This document shows, piece after piece, positions 50,594 to 59,884 of a DNA stretch of 64,000 nt. The stretch's first letter is position 1. Every line of letters begins with the position of its first letter. The notes below the pieces were generated by a model, which was not told the DNA's origin, made no database searches, and worked only from the letters and a program-made list of their open reading frames with translations. Both the position numbers and the translations under genes were made by a program. Where the stretch lies: NCBI GenBank assembly GCA_016218575.1, contig JACRDN010000014.1, forward strand, positions 1 to 64,000, in the 5' to 3' direction. This DNA is from Elusimicrobiota bacterium. Lineage in GTDB: Bacteria > Elusimicrobiota > Elusimicrobia > UBA1565 > UBA9628.

Positions 50594-51772
50594 ATGAAAA
50601 ATCTGATTCTCTCCAGTTTTATCGGTTTGGCGGGAACGGGTCTCGTCCAGGGACAAACCCCTGCCGATCCTCCCGAAGTCGCCCCGGCCGTCAGCGGTTC
50701 AGGGCAAGCATGGGAGGAGGGCGTCAGGTTCATCAGCCAGGCGTGGACGGATGTCCTTAGCGCCGTCACTCTCATGGACTCTCCGGCCGAGGGGGGCCAG
50801 GCGCCGGTCAATTTAGAGGTGGCCGGCATCGAGACCCCGGCCGCGCCGCAGGACTTGATCGCTTTCGATACCCAGGAAAGCGGCTCCGATTCGGCGGACG
50901 CCATGATGAAGCTTACCCAGAAGATGAAGAGCGTCGGGAAAACGTATTTTCTACCCTTGCCGGTCCCCGAATTCGTGGGCCTGGCCAAGGGAGACCGGGA
51001 CAAAAAGCCCCACGGCCCGGTCAGCCGCGTCAAATGGGCCCTGAAACAATGGAACGGCCGATTGCCGCTTCACCAAAATTCCAACTGGGGAGTTTATGAC
51101 GAGGATCTGGTCATGGCCTTGACCTTGTTCAAGGCGGTTTACGGTCTGGGGCAGGACGGCCACTCCATCGACTCGCAAACCGCCGCCTATTTAGGAAGCT
51201 TGGAAAGCAAGTCTTTCGCCAAGCTTTCGCTTCCCCCAAAGAGTATAGGCCAGAGCGTGCTTTATGCCGCTTCGCAATTCCTCGGCGTGCCCTACATTTT
51301 AGGGGGGGACGGAAGAAAATCCACGGACTGCGCCATGCTGACAAGGATGGCCGTTATTTGCGCGCTCCCTCATATGGGCGCCGCCAATCTGATTGGCGCG
51401 AACTTTACCCGTATGGCGGATATCCAATATCAGATGGCGAAAGGGAACATTTTACTCTCCCTGCGCAAGGGAAGCGGGAATCCGAAGGGAGGTCCCAAGC
51501 CGGGTGATTTGGTATTTTTCAATAATCCCACCAGCCAATCTGGAGAAGCCGTTGATGGGGTGACGCATGTCGGGCTTTACGTGGGTCAAGGAGGGCTAAA
51601 AACCGGCGGCTACATCTTGGTGGCTTCTTACAGTCGAGGCCAGGTGATTCTTGATCGCATGACGGAGGAGGACTATCTTTACGGTTATATCGTGGGCTAC
51701 GGCTACATCCCCGAGTTCAAGATTATGGCCGTGAGGAAGAAATCCCCCAAGGCCCAGCCCGGGCGCAAATAA
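50594..51772 (+). CDS. Exported NlpC/P60-type peptidase with peptidoglycan-binding-like domain
   Basis: 392 residues. Signal peptide cut near VQG, a disordered region, a helical domain (about 145-205) resembling PG_binding_1 (VKWALKQWNG, LFKAVYGLGQDG), then NlpC/P60: YAASQFLGVPYILGGDGRKSTDC with the catalytic Cys, and DGVTHVGLYVG with the His. These enzymes cut peptidoglycan stem peptides. DCAM replaces the usual DCSG, so specificity or activity may differ. Confidence 0.8.
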   Translation: MKNLILSSFIGLAGTGLVQGQTPADPPEVAPAVSGSGQAWEEGVRFISQAWTDVLSAVTLMDSPAEGGQAPVNLEVAGIETPAAPQDLIAFDTQESGSDSADAMMKLTQKMKSVGKTYFLPLPVPEFVGLAKGDRDKKPHGPVSRVKWALKQWNGRLPLHQNSNWGVYDEDLVMALTLFKAVYGLGQDGHSIDSQTAAYLGSLESKSFAKLSLPPKSIGQSVLYAASQFLGVPYILGGDGRKSTDCAMLTRMAVICALPHMGAANLIGANFTRMADIQYQMAKGNILLSLRKGSGNPKGGPKPGDLVFFNNPTSQSGEAVDGVTHVGLYVGQGGLKTGGYILVASYSRGQVILDRMTEEDYLYGYIVGYGYIPEFKIMAVRKKSPKAQPGRK

Positions 51773-51775
51773 AAA

Positions 51776-51847
51776 TGGCGAGGGACAGGATCGAACTGTC
51801 GACACCCGGTTTTTCAGACCGGTGCTCTACCACTGAGCTACCTCGCC
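51776..51847 (-). tRNA. tRNA-Phe (GAA)
   Basis: Minus strand: acceptor GGCGAGG, D arm TAGCTCAGTGGTAGAGC, anticodon loop CTGAAAA giving GAA, T arm GTTCGATCC. CCA is not encoded. Confidence 0.94.
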
Positions 51848-51902
51848 GGTAAAAAGAGAAAATACCATATTTAGGCGATTTTCCGCCACAGCTGCGGCGG
51901 GG

Positions 51903-52760
51903 CTATATCTTGACCGCCTTGGCCATCACGAATTCGTAGGGGATGAAGAGGCCCTCGGCGGCCAGGTGGGCCGCGGCCAGGCGGAACACCTCGGCGCGAA
52001 TGGCGGCCTGGGTCTCGGCCGGCAGGCTCTCTAGCATTAGGCGCGTGCGGCCGCCTCCCTGGGTCATGGTGTCCCAGTAGTGCTCTATCCCGTCGAAGCG
52101 AAAGGTCCCCGCCAGGCGGCTTGCGGATATCCGGGCAAGCCCCGCCTTCTTGAACGCGGCCTCGAGCGCTCCCTCCGCGCCGAAGGCGTAGAGGCTGGGC
52201 GCACCGGGGAGCTTGAGTTGGGGGGCTTGCTCGGTCATGGCCTTCATGACGAGCCCGGTCAAGAGCATCCTCTCGCGCAGGCCTTGGACCATGCAGGCGA
52301 CCGAGCCTCCGGGCTTGGCCACTCGGACGATCTCGGAGAGGGCCCTGTCGGGCCTTGAGAAAAGCATGAGCCCGAGCTGGCAGATTACGGCGTCAAACGA
52401 GTCGTTTGGAAGAGCCAGTTCTTCCGCGTTCATTTCCTCGAAATCAATGAAGTCAAGGAGGAGCTCCTTGGCCCTCTTGCGCGCGAGCTTGAGCATTCCC
52501 GGGGCCAGGTCCACCCCCAGTATCCGTCCGGCGTCGCCGACTTCCTTGGCCGCCGCCAGCGATGCCGCCCCCGAGCCGCAGGCCACGTCCAGGATGCGTT
52601 GTCCGGGACTCAACTCCGCGTAGGCGATGAAGGCCTGGGTGATGGGGCGGAAGTAGCGGGAGCTGACAAGGTCATAGGACGCCGCGACCTGGCTCCATGA
52701 TTTGCGCGACTGCCGGGTGTAGCCTGCGAAATCGAAATCCGTCTCGGCCTGTTGAGCCAT
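51903..52760 (-). CDS. Class I SAM-dependent methyltransferase (UbiE-like)
   Basis: 285 residues. Motif I is ILDVACGSGAASLAAA, motif II LGVDLAPGMLKLA, then LPNDSFDAVICQLGLML and RVAKPGGSVACMV. The N-terminal SWSQVAASYDLVSSRYF is like UbiE-type lipid or quinone methyltransferases; the substrate is not known. TATAAT on the minus strand ends 6 bases before the ATG, so it is probably translated from a leaderless message. Confidence 0.88.
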   Translation of the reverse strand: MAQQAETDFDFAGYTRQSRKSWSQVAASYDLVSSRYFRPITQAFIAYAELSPGQRILDVACGSGAASLAAAKEVGDAGRILGVDLAPGMLKLARKRAKELLLDFIDFEEMNAEELALPNDSFDAVICQLGLMLFSRPDRALSEIVRVAKPGGSVACMVQGLRERMLLTGLVMKAMTEQAPQLKLPGAPSLYAFGAEGALEAAFKKAGLARISASRLAGTFRFDGIEHYWDTMTQGGGRTRLMLESLPAETQAAIRAEVFRLAAAHLAAEGLFIPYEFVMAKAVKI

Positions 52761-52766
52761 GCGTCG

Positions 52767-52772
52767 ATTATA
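52767..52772 (-). promoter_or_regulatory. -10 element placing the start of transcription at the ATG
   Basis: Minus-strand TATAAT, 6 bases before the methyltransferase ATG. The overlapping plus-strand TATACA (52771-52776) could serve the divergent glycosyltransferase gene. No -35 is clear for either direction. Confidence 0.5.
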
Positions 52773-52792
52773 TACAATTAACGCTGGCTTCC

Positions 52793-53848
52793 ATGGACAT
52801 ATTGATAGTTAAGCTGTCCGCGTTGGGGGATGTCCTGCGCACGACCTCCCTTCTCAAGCCCCTCCATCGCCGCTACCCGGGGTGCCGCATCGCTTGGGCG
52901 ACAGCGGCCGGGGCCAAGGCGCTCATCGAGGGCAATCCCTGGATCGAGCGCGTCCTGAGCTTTGAAGAGGCCGCCGAGGACGGCCTCAACGGAAAATTCG
53001 ACCTGGTCCTGAGCCTCGAGGAAAGCGATGCTGCCGCGGCCCTGGCGCGCGCGGCCTGCCGGGGCGAGCTCGTGGGCGTGGTTCCGGGCCTCGGCTACAC
53101 TCCCTCGAGCGCCCCCTATTACGACATGAGCCTTCTTCACAAGGACTTGGACGGGGGCCATTCGGCGGCCGACCGCCTCAAGTCCCGCAACTTGGCTTCC
53201 TATGCCAAGTTGTGGCTGGACATTCTGGGCCTGCCCCTGCCGGATAGCGCCGCGGACTCGAGGCCCATCCTGGTTCTGCGCGACGAGGACCGGCGCGCGG
53301 CGAGGGACTTGGCGGCGCGGCACGGGCTTGCCGCGGGGGCGGCGCCCATCGGGATCAACACCGGCTCGGGCCGGCGCTGGCCTTCAAAGCAGCTTTCTTG
53401 CGAGCGCACCGCCGCCTTGGCCGAGGCTCTGCATCGGCGCTTCAAGCGCCCTATTTTGCTGCTGGGAGGCCCGGACGAGGAAGGGCGCAATCGGGAAATA
53501 ATGGAGCGGAGCCCCGCCGCCTTGATCGACGCCGGCACAGGGCACGGCGTCCGGGCCTTCGCCGCCATCGTGGAATCATGCGGCCTCATCGTGACCTCGG
53601 ACACGCTGTGCTTCCACGCCGCGACCGCGCTCGAAAGGCCCGTGATCGTCTTCACGGGGCCGAGCTCCGCCTCGGAGCTTGACGCGTTCGGCCTGGGGCG
53701 CAAGCTGTCCCCGGACCCTGCCTGCTCCTGCTTCTACCGGCCGCGCTGCGGCCGCGCCAAGCCCTGTCTCGAGGACATGCCCGTGGAGGACTTTCTCTCC
53801 GCGGCGGAGGCTCTGCTGGGGGCCGGAATGGGCGTCCCTGTCCAATGA
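52793..53848 (+). CDS. Glycosyltransferase family 9 (heptosyltransferase-like)
   Basis: 351 residues. MDILIVKLSALGDVLRTTSLLKPLHRRYP is a typical GT9 start, with GINTGSGRRWPSKQ and TSDTLCFHAATALERPVIVFTGPSS in the donor-binding domain. GT9 enzymes add heptose or a similar sugar to lipopolysaccharide at the inner membrane. The ATG at 52793 overlaps nothing and lies in the short gap shared with the divergent methyltransferase. The next gene overlaps its stop as ATGA. Confidence 0.88.
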   Translation: MDILIVKLSALGDVLRTTSLLKPLHRRYPGCRIAWATAAGAKALIEGNPWIERVLSFEEAAEDGLNGKFDLVLSLEESDAAAALARAACRGELVGVVPGLGYTPSSAPYYDMSLLHKDLDGGHSAADRLKSRNLASYAKLWLDILGLPLPDSAADSRPILVLRDEDRRAARDLAARHGLAAGAAPIGINTGSGRRWPSKQLSCERTAALAEALHRRFKRPILLLGGPDEEGRNREIMERSPAALIDAGTGHGVRAFAAIVESCGLIVTSDTLCFHAATALERPVIVFTGPSSASELDAFGLGRKLSPDPACSCFYRPRCGRAKPCLEDMPVEDFLSAAEALLGAGMGVPVQ

Positions 53849-54561
53849 GCCCGCGGATACTGGTCATGCTCCCCACCTACAACGAGCGGGAGAATATCCT
53901 GCCCTTGCTCGATAGGATTTTCGGCCTGGGCCTGGGCTTGGAAGCGGTGGTCGTGGACGACAAGAGCCCGGACGGAACGGGAGAGCTCGTGAGAAACATG
54001 GCCCGCCGCCGTCCAGGGCTGCACTTGATCGAGAGGCCCGGCCCGCGGGGCCGGGGGCTGGCGGGCCGGGAGGGTTATCTCTTCGCCCTGAGCCGGGGAG
54101 TCGACTATTTGGTCGAGATGGACGCGGATTTCTCCCATGAGCCGCGGCATATCCCCGAGCTCCTTGCCGCGGTTGAGCACTGCGACGTGGTCCTGGGGTC
54201 GCGCTTCGTCCCGGGCGGCGGGGATGCCGAAAGATCCTGGAGGCGGAGGGTTCTCACGCGCGCGGCCAACGCCTATGCCCGGCTCCTGCTCGGTCTGGAG
54301 GCGGCCGACTGCAATTCGGGCTTCCGCTGCTTCTCGCGCCGGGCCCTCCAAGGCATCCATCCCGAAACCATGAGCTCCCGCGGGCCATCCATCGTGCACG
54401 AGGCCCTTTACCGCGCCCATGCTGCCGGGCTGCGGATCAAGGAAGTCCCGATCGAGTTCGCCGAGCGCAGGGCCGGAGCCACCAAGCTCGACCTGGCGCG
54501 GCTCTTGAGCGGATTATGGTGGATCGCCAGGCTGCGCCTTCTTGGTTTTAAGGCGAATTGA
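53845..54561 (+). CDS. GT2-family glycosyltransferase, dolichol-phosphate-mannose-synthase-like
   Basis: 238 residues. VMLPTYNERENILPLL, then VVDDKSPDGTGE and the DxD-type EMDADFSHEP place it in the DPM1/polyprenyl-phosphate sugar synthase group. NSGFRCFSRRAL and EVPIEFAERRAG are conserved later motifs. No C-terminal membrane helix is present, so it is the soluble DPM1 type. It overlaps the GT9 gene by 4 bp, so both likely serve the same cell-surface pathway. Confidence 0.9.
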   Translation: MSPRILVMLPTYNERENILPLLDRIFGLGLGLEAVVVDDKSPDGTGELVRNMARRRPGLHLIERPGPRGRGLAGREGYLFALSRGVDYLVEMDADFSHEPRHIPELLAAVEHCDVVLGSRFVPGGGDAERSWRRRVLTRAANAYARLLLGLEAADCNSGFRCFSRRALQGIHPETMSSRGPSIVHEALYRAHAAGLRIKEVPIEFAERRAGATKLDLARLLSGLWWIARLRLLGFKAN

Positions 54562-54593
54562 CCTAAAAACGGGAAATATGTTTCGATAGGAGG

Positions 54594-55214
54594 ATGAACA
54601 TCATACCTCAAGTCATCGAGCGGGCCACTCAGGGCGCGGTAGTTGGTTACGACATCTATTCGCGGTTGCTCAAGGACCGCATCATTTTCGTCGGGGGCTA
54701 CGAGGGGGAGTTCACCACGGATTCCGCCAACATCCTCATCGCCCAGCTCCTCTATCTGGAGTCCGACGACAGCACCAAGGACATCAATCTCTACATCAAC
54801 TCTCCCGGGGGCATGGTCACTGCGGGCCTGGCGGTCTACGACACCATGCAATACATCAAGTCGCCCATCACCACCATCTGCATGGGCATGGCCATGTCTT
54901 TCGGCGCCGTGATCCTCGCGGCCGGAACCCGGGGCAGGCGTTTCGCCCTGCCCCAGTCGCGTATCATGATCCACCAGCCCTTGGTGGGGGGGATCTCGGG
55001 ACAAGCCACCGATATCGTGGTGGAGGCCAAGGAGATGGCCTACACCCGGACTACCCTGGAGAAGATCATGGCCAAGCACACCGGCCAACCCATGGAGAAG
55101 ATCACGCGCGACATGGAGCGCAACTATTACATGTCCGCCGACGAGGCCAAGACCTACGGCATCATCGACGAAGTCATCGTCGGCCACAAGCTCAAAGAGC
55201 TGGTCCACCGTTAG
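54594..55214 (+). CDS. clpP: ATP-dependent Clp protease proteolytic subunit
   Basis: 206-residue serine protease. Catalytic Ser102 lies in [13 protein letters not shown] (the usual AASMGA reads AMSFGA), His127 in RIMIHQPL and Asp172 in [28 protein letters not shown] is the normal N-terminus and fixes the start, even though AGGAGG directly abuts the ATG with no spacer. It forms a 14-mer degradation chamber with ClpX or ClpA. It lies just before the heat-shock operon but has no overlap with it. Confidence 0.96.
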   Translation: MNIIPQVIERATQGAVVGYDIYSRLLKDRIIFVGGYEGEFTTDSANILIAQLLYLESDDSTKDINLYINSPGGMVTAGLAVYDTMQYIKSPITTICMGMAMSFGAVILAAGTRGRRFALPQSRIMIHQPLVGGISGQATDIVVEAKEMAYTRTTLEKIMAKHTGQPMEKITRDMERNYYMSADEAKTYGIIDEVIVGHKLKELVHR

Positions 55215-55239
55215 GGCCTTAGTTCTCCGCCGTTCCCGT

Positions 55240-55268
55240 TTGACAGGGGAGGGGCCTTAGGCTATAAT
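55240..55268 (+). promoter_or_regulatory. Consensus promoter of the hrcA-dnaJ operon
   Basis: TTGACA (55240-55245), exactly 17 bp, TATAAT (55263-55268): a perfect vegetative promoter. The predicted start falls inside the CIRCE-like operator that follows, consistent with repression by HrcA. Confidence 0.9.
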
Positions 55269-55269
55269 A

Positions 55270-55296
55270 TTAGCAGTCGAACTATTTAACTGCTAA
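55270..55296. promoter_or_regulatory. Variant CIRCE operator (HrcA binding site)
   Basis: TTAGCAGTC-N9-AACTGCTAA. The classical element is TTAGCACTC-N9-GAGTGCTAA; spacing is identical and position 7 has changed symmetrically (C to G on one arm, G to C on the other), which keeps the dyad. It stands 12 bases before the hrcA ATG. Confidence 0.88.
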
Positions 55297-55308
55297 TTTA
55301 GAAACCCG

Positions 55309-56412
55309 ATGCGCCAGCTCAAGCCGGAAGTCGTCGAAGAGCGCAAAAAAAGCCTGCTCCAGTGGGTGATTCATTATTACATCAAGCATTCCCGGCCCGT
55401 GTCCTCCTCCGTGATCGCAGACGAGGCTGGGATGAATCTCTCCAGCGCCACGATCCGCAGCATTCTACAGGAGCTGGAGGAGGAGGGCTATCTCTTCCAT
55501 CCCCATACCTCGGCGGGACGCGAGCCGACGGACAAGGGGTACCGGTTTTACGTGGATTACTTGATCGACGTCCAGCGACTGGCCTCCGACGAGAAGGAGA
55601 AGCTCGAGAGGCAATACCGCAATCGCATCGAGGAAATGGACACCTTGTTTTCGGAGACATCGAAACTCCTCTCCAAGATCTCCCACGGGGCGGGCCTGGT
55701 GCTCTCGCCCAAGATGCGCAACCACGCCTTGAAGCGCCTGGAGCTTATCCATCTAGGCGGACGCAACGTGCTCGGCATCCTCGTGACGGAGGCGGGCATG
55801 GTCCGGCATTGGCCCATCCAGGTGGCATTCGCCCCTTCGGCGCGGCAGATCAACATGCTCAACCGCTTCTTGAACGACAATATCAAGGGCTGCAGCGTCC
55901 AGGAAGCCCAGGCCGCGGTGATGGCCAAGCTCGCGCAAATGGAGACGGAGTTCCGGGAGCTCACGGCCTTGGCCGGGGAGCTTCTGAAGGAAGTCGGGCA
56001 TGTCATTGTTCCAGAGGCTCTTTATGTGGAAGGCGCCGACAATATCCTGAGCCAAGCCGAGGATCTGGGGGACTTCCATACTTTGCAATCTTTGCTCAGG
56101 GTGATCTCGGAAAAGGAGGCCCTGGCCGGGCTTATGGAGGAGGAGCTTTCCCACCGCCTTAAGGAGGAGAAGGGGCTGGGAAAGCCCTTGCAGTCGCGCG
56201 TGCGCATCGGACAAGAGAGCGGCATCCCCGAGCTCGGGCCCTTCAGCCTCGTCACCACGACCTACGAGCATAAGGGCCGGATCATGGGGGTGTTAGGCAT
56301 TCTCGGATCCAAGCGCATGGAGTATTCGCGCATGATGAGTCTTGTCGAGTATATGAGCGACATCGTCTCGCGCAAGATACAGTCCTGGGACGTGGAGAGC
56401 GGCGATGACTGA
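55309..56412 (+). CDS. hrcA: Heat-inducible transcription repressor HrcA
   Basis: 367 residues. N-terminal winged helix (VEERKKSLLQWVIHYYIKHSRPV, then LSSATIRSILQELEEEGYL), the HTSAGREPTDKGYRFYVDYL motif diagnostic of HrcA, then a GAF-like domain (NVLGILVTEAGMV) and the C-terminal SLVTTTYEHKGRIMGVLGILGSKRMEYSRMM (shown in parts: TTTYEHKGR and LGSKRMEYSRM). HrcA binds CIRCE and is released during heat stress by way of chaperone titration. It is the first gene of the operon and so represses itself. Confidence 0.95.
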   Translation: MRQLKPEVVEERKKSLLQWVIHYYIKHSRPVSSSVIADEAGMNLSSATIRSILQELEEEGYLFHPHTSAGREPTDKGYRFYVDYLIDVQRLASDEKEKLERQYRNRIEEMDTLFSETSKLLSKISHGAGLVLSPKMRNHALKRLELIHLGGRNVLGILVTEAGMVRHWPIQVAFAPSARQINMLNRFLNDNIKGCSVQEAQAAVMAKLAQMETEFRELTALAGELLKEVGHVIVPEALYVEGADNILSQAEDLGDFHTLQSLLRVISEKEALAGLMEEELSHRLKEEKGLGKPLQSRVRIGQESGIPELGPFSLVTTTYEHKGRIMGVLGILGSKRMEYSRMMSLVEYMSDIVSRKIQSWDVESGDD

Positions 56413-56875
56413 TCCAGCCCAGGCCAAGCCGGAGGCCGCGCCCAAGGCCGATTATTACGACCAGCTCATAAGGCTCAAGGCCGAATTCGAGAATTACCGC
56501 AAGAGGGTGGATCGGGAGAAGCCCGAGTTCTACCGCCTGGGCAGGGCCGAGGTCCTCTTGAAGCTGCTCCCGATCTACGACCTCCTCCAACGGGCGCACG
56601 AACAGGTCCAGGCCCAAACCGAACTCGCCAAGGGGATGGAGGGGATTTTCAAGGAGTTCGAGAAGATTTTTAAGGAAGAAGGCGTGGCGGCCATGGACCC
56701 GGTCGGGAAGCCCTACGACAGCTATCAGCACGAGGTCCTGGGCGCGGTGGAGCGGGAAGACTTGGAGGAGGGCACGGTCGTGGACGTTCTCCAGGCCGGC
56801 TTCATGCTCCAGGACAAGGTGCTCCGTCCGGCCAAGGTCCGCATCGCCAAGAATAAGGAGACCCCCGCAACGTAG
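56405..56875 (+). CDS. grpE: Nucleotide exchange factor GrpE
   Basis: 156 residues. A long helix (YYDQLIRLKAEFENYRKRV), then LLPIYDLLQRA and the C-terminal beta wing PYDSYQHEVLGAV...VVDVLQAGFMLQDKVLRPAKV (two parts of one domain). It speeds ADP release from DnaK as a dimer. The start overlaps the hrcA stop by 8 bp, which implies coupling. The N-terminal tail is shorter than in E. coli GrpE. Confidence 0.95.
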   Translation: MTDPAQAKPEAAPKADYYDQLIRLKAEFENYRKRVDREKPEFYRLGRAEVLLKLLPIYDLLQRAHEQVQAQTELAKGMEGIFKEFEKIFKEEGVAAMDPVGKPYDSYQHEVLGAVEREDLEEGTVVDVLQAGFMLQDKVLRPAKVRIAKNKETPAT

Positions 56876-56887
56876 CAGGAGGAGACA

Positions 56888-58723
56888 ATGAGCAAGATCA
56901 TAGGCATTGATTTGGGAACTTCAAACACGGCCGCGGCCGTGATGGAGGGTGGAAAGTCCACCATCATCCCGTCGGCGGAGGGGACCTCCATCGGCGGCAA
57001 GGCCTTCCCGTCCTACGTGGCTTTCGCCAAGGACGGCCAGCTCTTGGTGGGCGAGCCCGCTCGGCGCCAGGCCGTGGCCAACCCGGAAGGGACCTTCATG
57101 GCCTTCAAGCGCAAGATGGGAACCGACCACAAGTACCGCTTCCAGGGCAAGGAGTACACGCCCCAGCAACTCTCGGCCTTCCTCCTGCAGAAGGTCAGGC
57201 GCGACGCCGAGGCCTTCCTGGGAGACAAGGTCGAGAAGGCCGTGATCACCGTCCCGGCCTACTTCAACGACAACCAGCGCCAGGCCACAAAGGACGCGGG
57301 GACCATCGCGGGCCTGGAGGTGGTGCGCATCATCAACGAGCCCACCGCGGCGTGCCTGGCCTACGGCGTGGACAAGAAGGGTAAGGACGAGAAGATCATG
57401 GTCTTCGATCTAGGCGGCGGCACCCTTGACGTTACCATCATGGACTTCGGGGGCGGGGTTTTCGAGGTCGTGTCGACCTCCGGCGACACCCAGCTCGGCG
57501 GCACCGATATGGACAATGCCTTGATCGACTTCATCGCCGGGGAGTTCAAGAAGGAGACCGGCGTGGACGTGCGCAAGGACCCCATGGCCATGCAGCGCGT
57601 GCGCGAGGCCTCCGAGAAGGCCAAGATCGAGCTTTCCTCGACCTTTGAGACGGACTTGAACCTGCCGTATCTCACCGCGGTGGACAATGTTCCCAAGCAC
57701 CTGGCCCTGAAGCTGACCCGGGCCAAGCTCGAGTCCTTGGTGGAGCCCATCGTCAAGCGCTGCAAGCACTCCATCGACCAGGCCTTGAACGACGCCAAGC
57801 TCAGGACCTCGGACGTCACCAAGATCATCCTGGTCGGAGGCCCCACCCGCATGCCCATCGTCCAGAAGTTCGTGGAGGACTACGTGGGCAAGAAGGTGGA
57901 GCGCGGCGTCGACCCCATGGAGTGCGTGGCCACCGGAGCCGGCATCCAGGCGGCGGTGCTCACGGGAGAGGTGAAGGACGTGCTCCTTCTAGATGTGACT
58001 CCGCTGACTTTGGGTATTGAAACCTTGGGGGGTGTCATGACGCCTCTCATCGAACGCAACACCACGATTCCGGTCGAGAAATCCCAGACCTTCTCGACGG
58101 CGGCCGACAATCAGCCGGCCGTCACCATCCACGTCCTGCAGGGCGAGCGCCCGCGGGCGGGGGACAACGTCTCTCTCGGGAAGTTCGACTTGGACGGGAT
58201 TCCGCCGGCTCCCCGCGGCGTGCCCCAGATCAAGGTCAGCTTCTCCATAGATGCCAACGGCATCCTGAGCGTCAAGGCAGAGGACTTGGGCACCAAGAAG
58301 GCCCAGCATATCACGATCACGGCCCCCAACAAGCTCAACAAGGAGGATGTCGAGAAGTACGTCAAGGAGGCGGAGAAGTTTTCCGACGAGGATAAGAAGT
58401 TCAAGGAGAAGGTCGCGGCCAAGAACGAGGCGGACTCGGTGCTTTTCACCTCCGAAAAGGCCTTGAAGGAGCATGGCGACAAGGTGCCCCAGGAGGATCG
58501 GGCCTCCATCGACCGCGGGATCTCAGAGCTCAAGGAGGCTCTCAAGGGAGAGGATCTCGAGCGCATCAACAAGGCCAAGGAGGAGCTTTTGAAGGCCTCC
58601 CACAAACTCGCCGAGGAGATATACAAGTCCGAGGCGGCCAAGGCCCAGACCGCGGGAGCGGCCAAGGGCAAGGGAGAGGGCGTGGTGGACGCGGAAGTGG
58701 TGGACGATGAGAAGAAGGACTAA
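56888..58723 (+). CDS. dnaK: Chaperone DnaK (Hsp70)
   Basis: 611 residues. [18 protein letters not shown] opens the ATPase domain; [17 protein letters not shown] and [17 protein letters not shown] are the other nucleotide motifs; [17 protein letters not shown] begins the substrate domain, and the C-terminus is an acidic lid. The catalytic cycle is driven by DnaJ and GrpE from the same operon. AGGAGGAGA lies before the ATG. Confidence 0.98.
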   Translation: MSKIIGIDLGTSNTAAAVMEGGKSTIIPSAEGTSIGGKAFPSYVAFAKDGQLLVGEPARRQAVANPEGTFMAFKRKMGTDHKYRFQGKEYTPQQLSAFLLQKVRRDAEAFLGDKVEKAVITVPAYFNDNQRQATKDAGTIAGLEVVRIINEPTAACLAYGVDKKGKDEKIMVFDLGGGTLDVTIMDFGGGVFEVVSTSGDTQLGGTDMDNALIDFIAGEFKKETGVDVRKDPMAMQRVREASEKAKIELSSTFETDLNLPYLTAVDNVPKHLALKLTRAKLESLVEPIVKRCKHSIDQALNDAKLRTSDVTKIILVGGPTRMPIVQKFVEDYVGKKVERGVDPMECVATGAGIQAAVLTGEVKDVLLLDVTPLTLGIETLGGVMTPLIERNTTIPVEKSQTFSTAADNQPAVTIHVLQGERPRAGDNVSLGKFDLDGIPPAPRGVPQIKVSFSIDANGILSVKAEDLGTKKAQHITITAPNKLNKEDVEKYVKEAEKFSDEDKKFKEKVAAKNEADSVLFTSEKALKEHGDKVPQEDRASIDRGISELKEALKGEDLERINKAKEELLKASHKLAEEIYKSEAAKAQTAGAAKGKGEGVVDAEVVDDEKKD

Positions 58724-58731
58724 ATCACTAG

Positions 58732-59877
58732 ATGCCTGACGATTACTACAGTTTGCTGGGCGTTCCCCGCAACGCCTCGGAGGCGGAAATCAAGTCCGCC
58801 TACCGAAAGCTCGCCATGAAGTACCACCCGGACCGCAACCCCGGCAACAAGGATGCGGAGGAGAGCTTCCGAAGAATCAACTCGGCCTATGAGACGCTCT
58901 CCGACCCCAAGAAGAGACAGCTCTACGACCATTACGGAGAAGCCGGCGTTTCCGGCGCGGCCGGGGCGGGGCAGGGCTTCGGCGGGGCCAACCCCTTCGG
59001 GACCGGTGGCGTGGACGTGGGCGAGGTCTTCGGGGATCTTTTCGAGAGCTTTTTCGGCGAGGGGGGCGGAGGCCGGCGCGGCGGCCCGCGGCGCGGCAAG
59101 GACCTCAAGTACGAGGTAGAGCTGTCCCTTGAGGAGGCCTACCACGGCGCCCAGGTTCCCTTGAAGTTCGAGCGCATAGAAGCCTGCGCCACTTGCCGGG
59201 GAAGCGGGGCCAAGGGAGCTTCTGGGACCAAGCGCTGTCCTTACTGTCGCGGCACCGGGCGCGTGCAGTTTTCCCAGGGGTTCTTTACCATGACCCAGAC
59301 CTGCAGCCACTGCGGTGGGGAAGGCCAGGTGGTGGATAATCCCTGCAAGGACTGCCGCGGGACTGGCTGGGCGCGCCGGCAAGCGAGCCTCACCGTCAAG
59401 ATTCCTCCCGGAATCTACGAGGGCGCCACGCTGCGCATCTCCGGGGAGGGCGAGGCGGGGGGCCGCGGCGGCCCGCCCGGGGACCTCTATGTCCTCGTCC
59501 ATTTAAAACCAGACCCGCGCTTTGAACGCAAGGAGGACGACCTCGTCACCGAGTCCTCGGTGGACATCGCCCACGCGGCCTTGGGAACGACCTTCGAGAT
59601 CATGGGATTGGACGGGGAGCGCACCAAGATCAAGGTGCCCGCCGGGGTGCAGCATGGGGCTATGCTCCGCGTGCGAGACAAGGGCATGCCCAAGCTCCAC
59701 GGCCGAGGCCACGGCGACCTCCTGGTCAAGATCAAGGTTTCCGTGCCCAAGGATCTCACTCCTCATCAAAAACAGCTTCTCGAGGATTTCGCCAAGAGCC
59801 TGCGCGAGGACGGCGAGTCGAGCCCCTCCGATGGTAGGCAGGAAGGGATTTTTAAGAAAATTTTCGGGACGGACTAA
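58732..59877 (+). CDS. dnaJ: Chaperone DnaJ (Hsp40)
   Basis: 381 residues. J domain ([27 protein letters not shown] in KYHPDRN), a Gly/Phe-rich linker, four zinc-finger repeats ([32 protein letters not shown]) and the C-terminal substrate domain. It delivers unfolded clients to DnaK. It follows dnaK by 8 bp. Confidence 0.97.
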   Translation: MPDDYYSLLGVPRNASEAEIKSAYRKLAMKYHPDRNPGNKDAEESFRRINSAYETLSDPKKRQLYDHYGEAGVSGAAGAGQGFGGANPFGTGGVDVGEVFGDLFESFFGEGGGGRRGGPRRGKDLKYEVELSLEEAYHGAQVPLKFERIEACATCRGSGAKGASGTKRCPYCRGTGRVQFSQGFFTMTQTCSHCGGEGQVVDNPCKDCRGTGWARRQASLTVKIPPGIYEGATLRISGEGEAGGRGGPPGDLYVLVHLKPDPRFERKEDDLVTESSVDIAHAALGTTFEIMGLDGERTKIKVPAGVQHGAMLRVRDKGMPKLHGRGHGDLLVKIKVSVPKDLTPHQKQLLEDFAKSLREDGESSPSDGRQEGIFKKIFGTD

Positions 59878-59884
59878 GGCCCTA

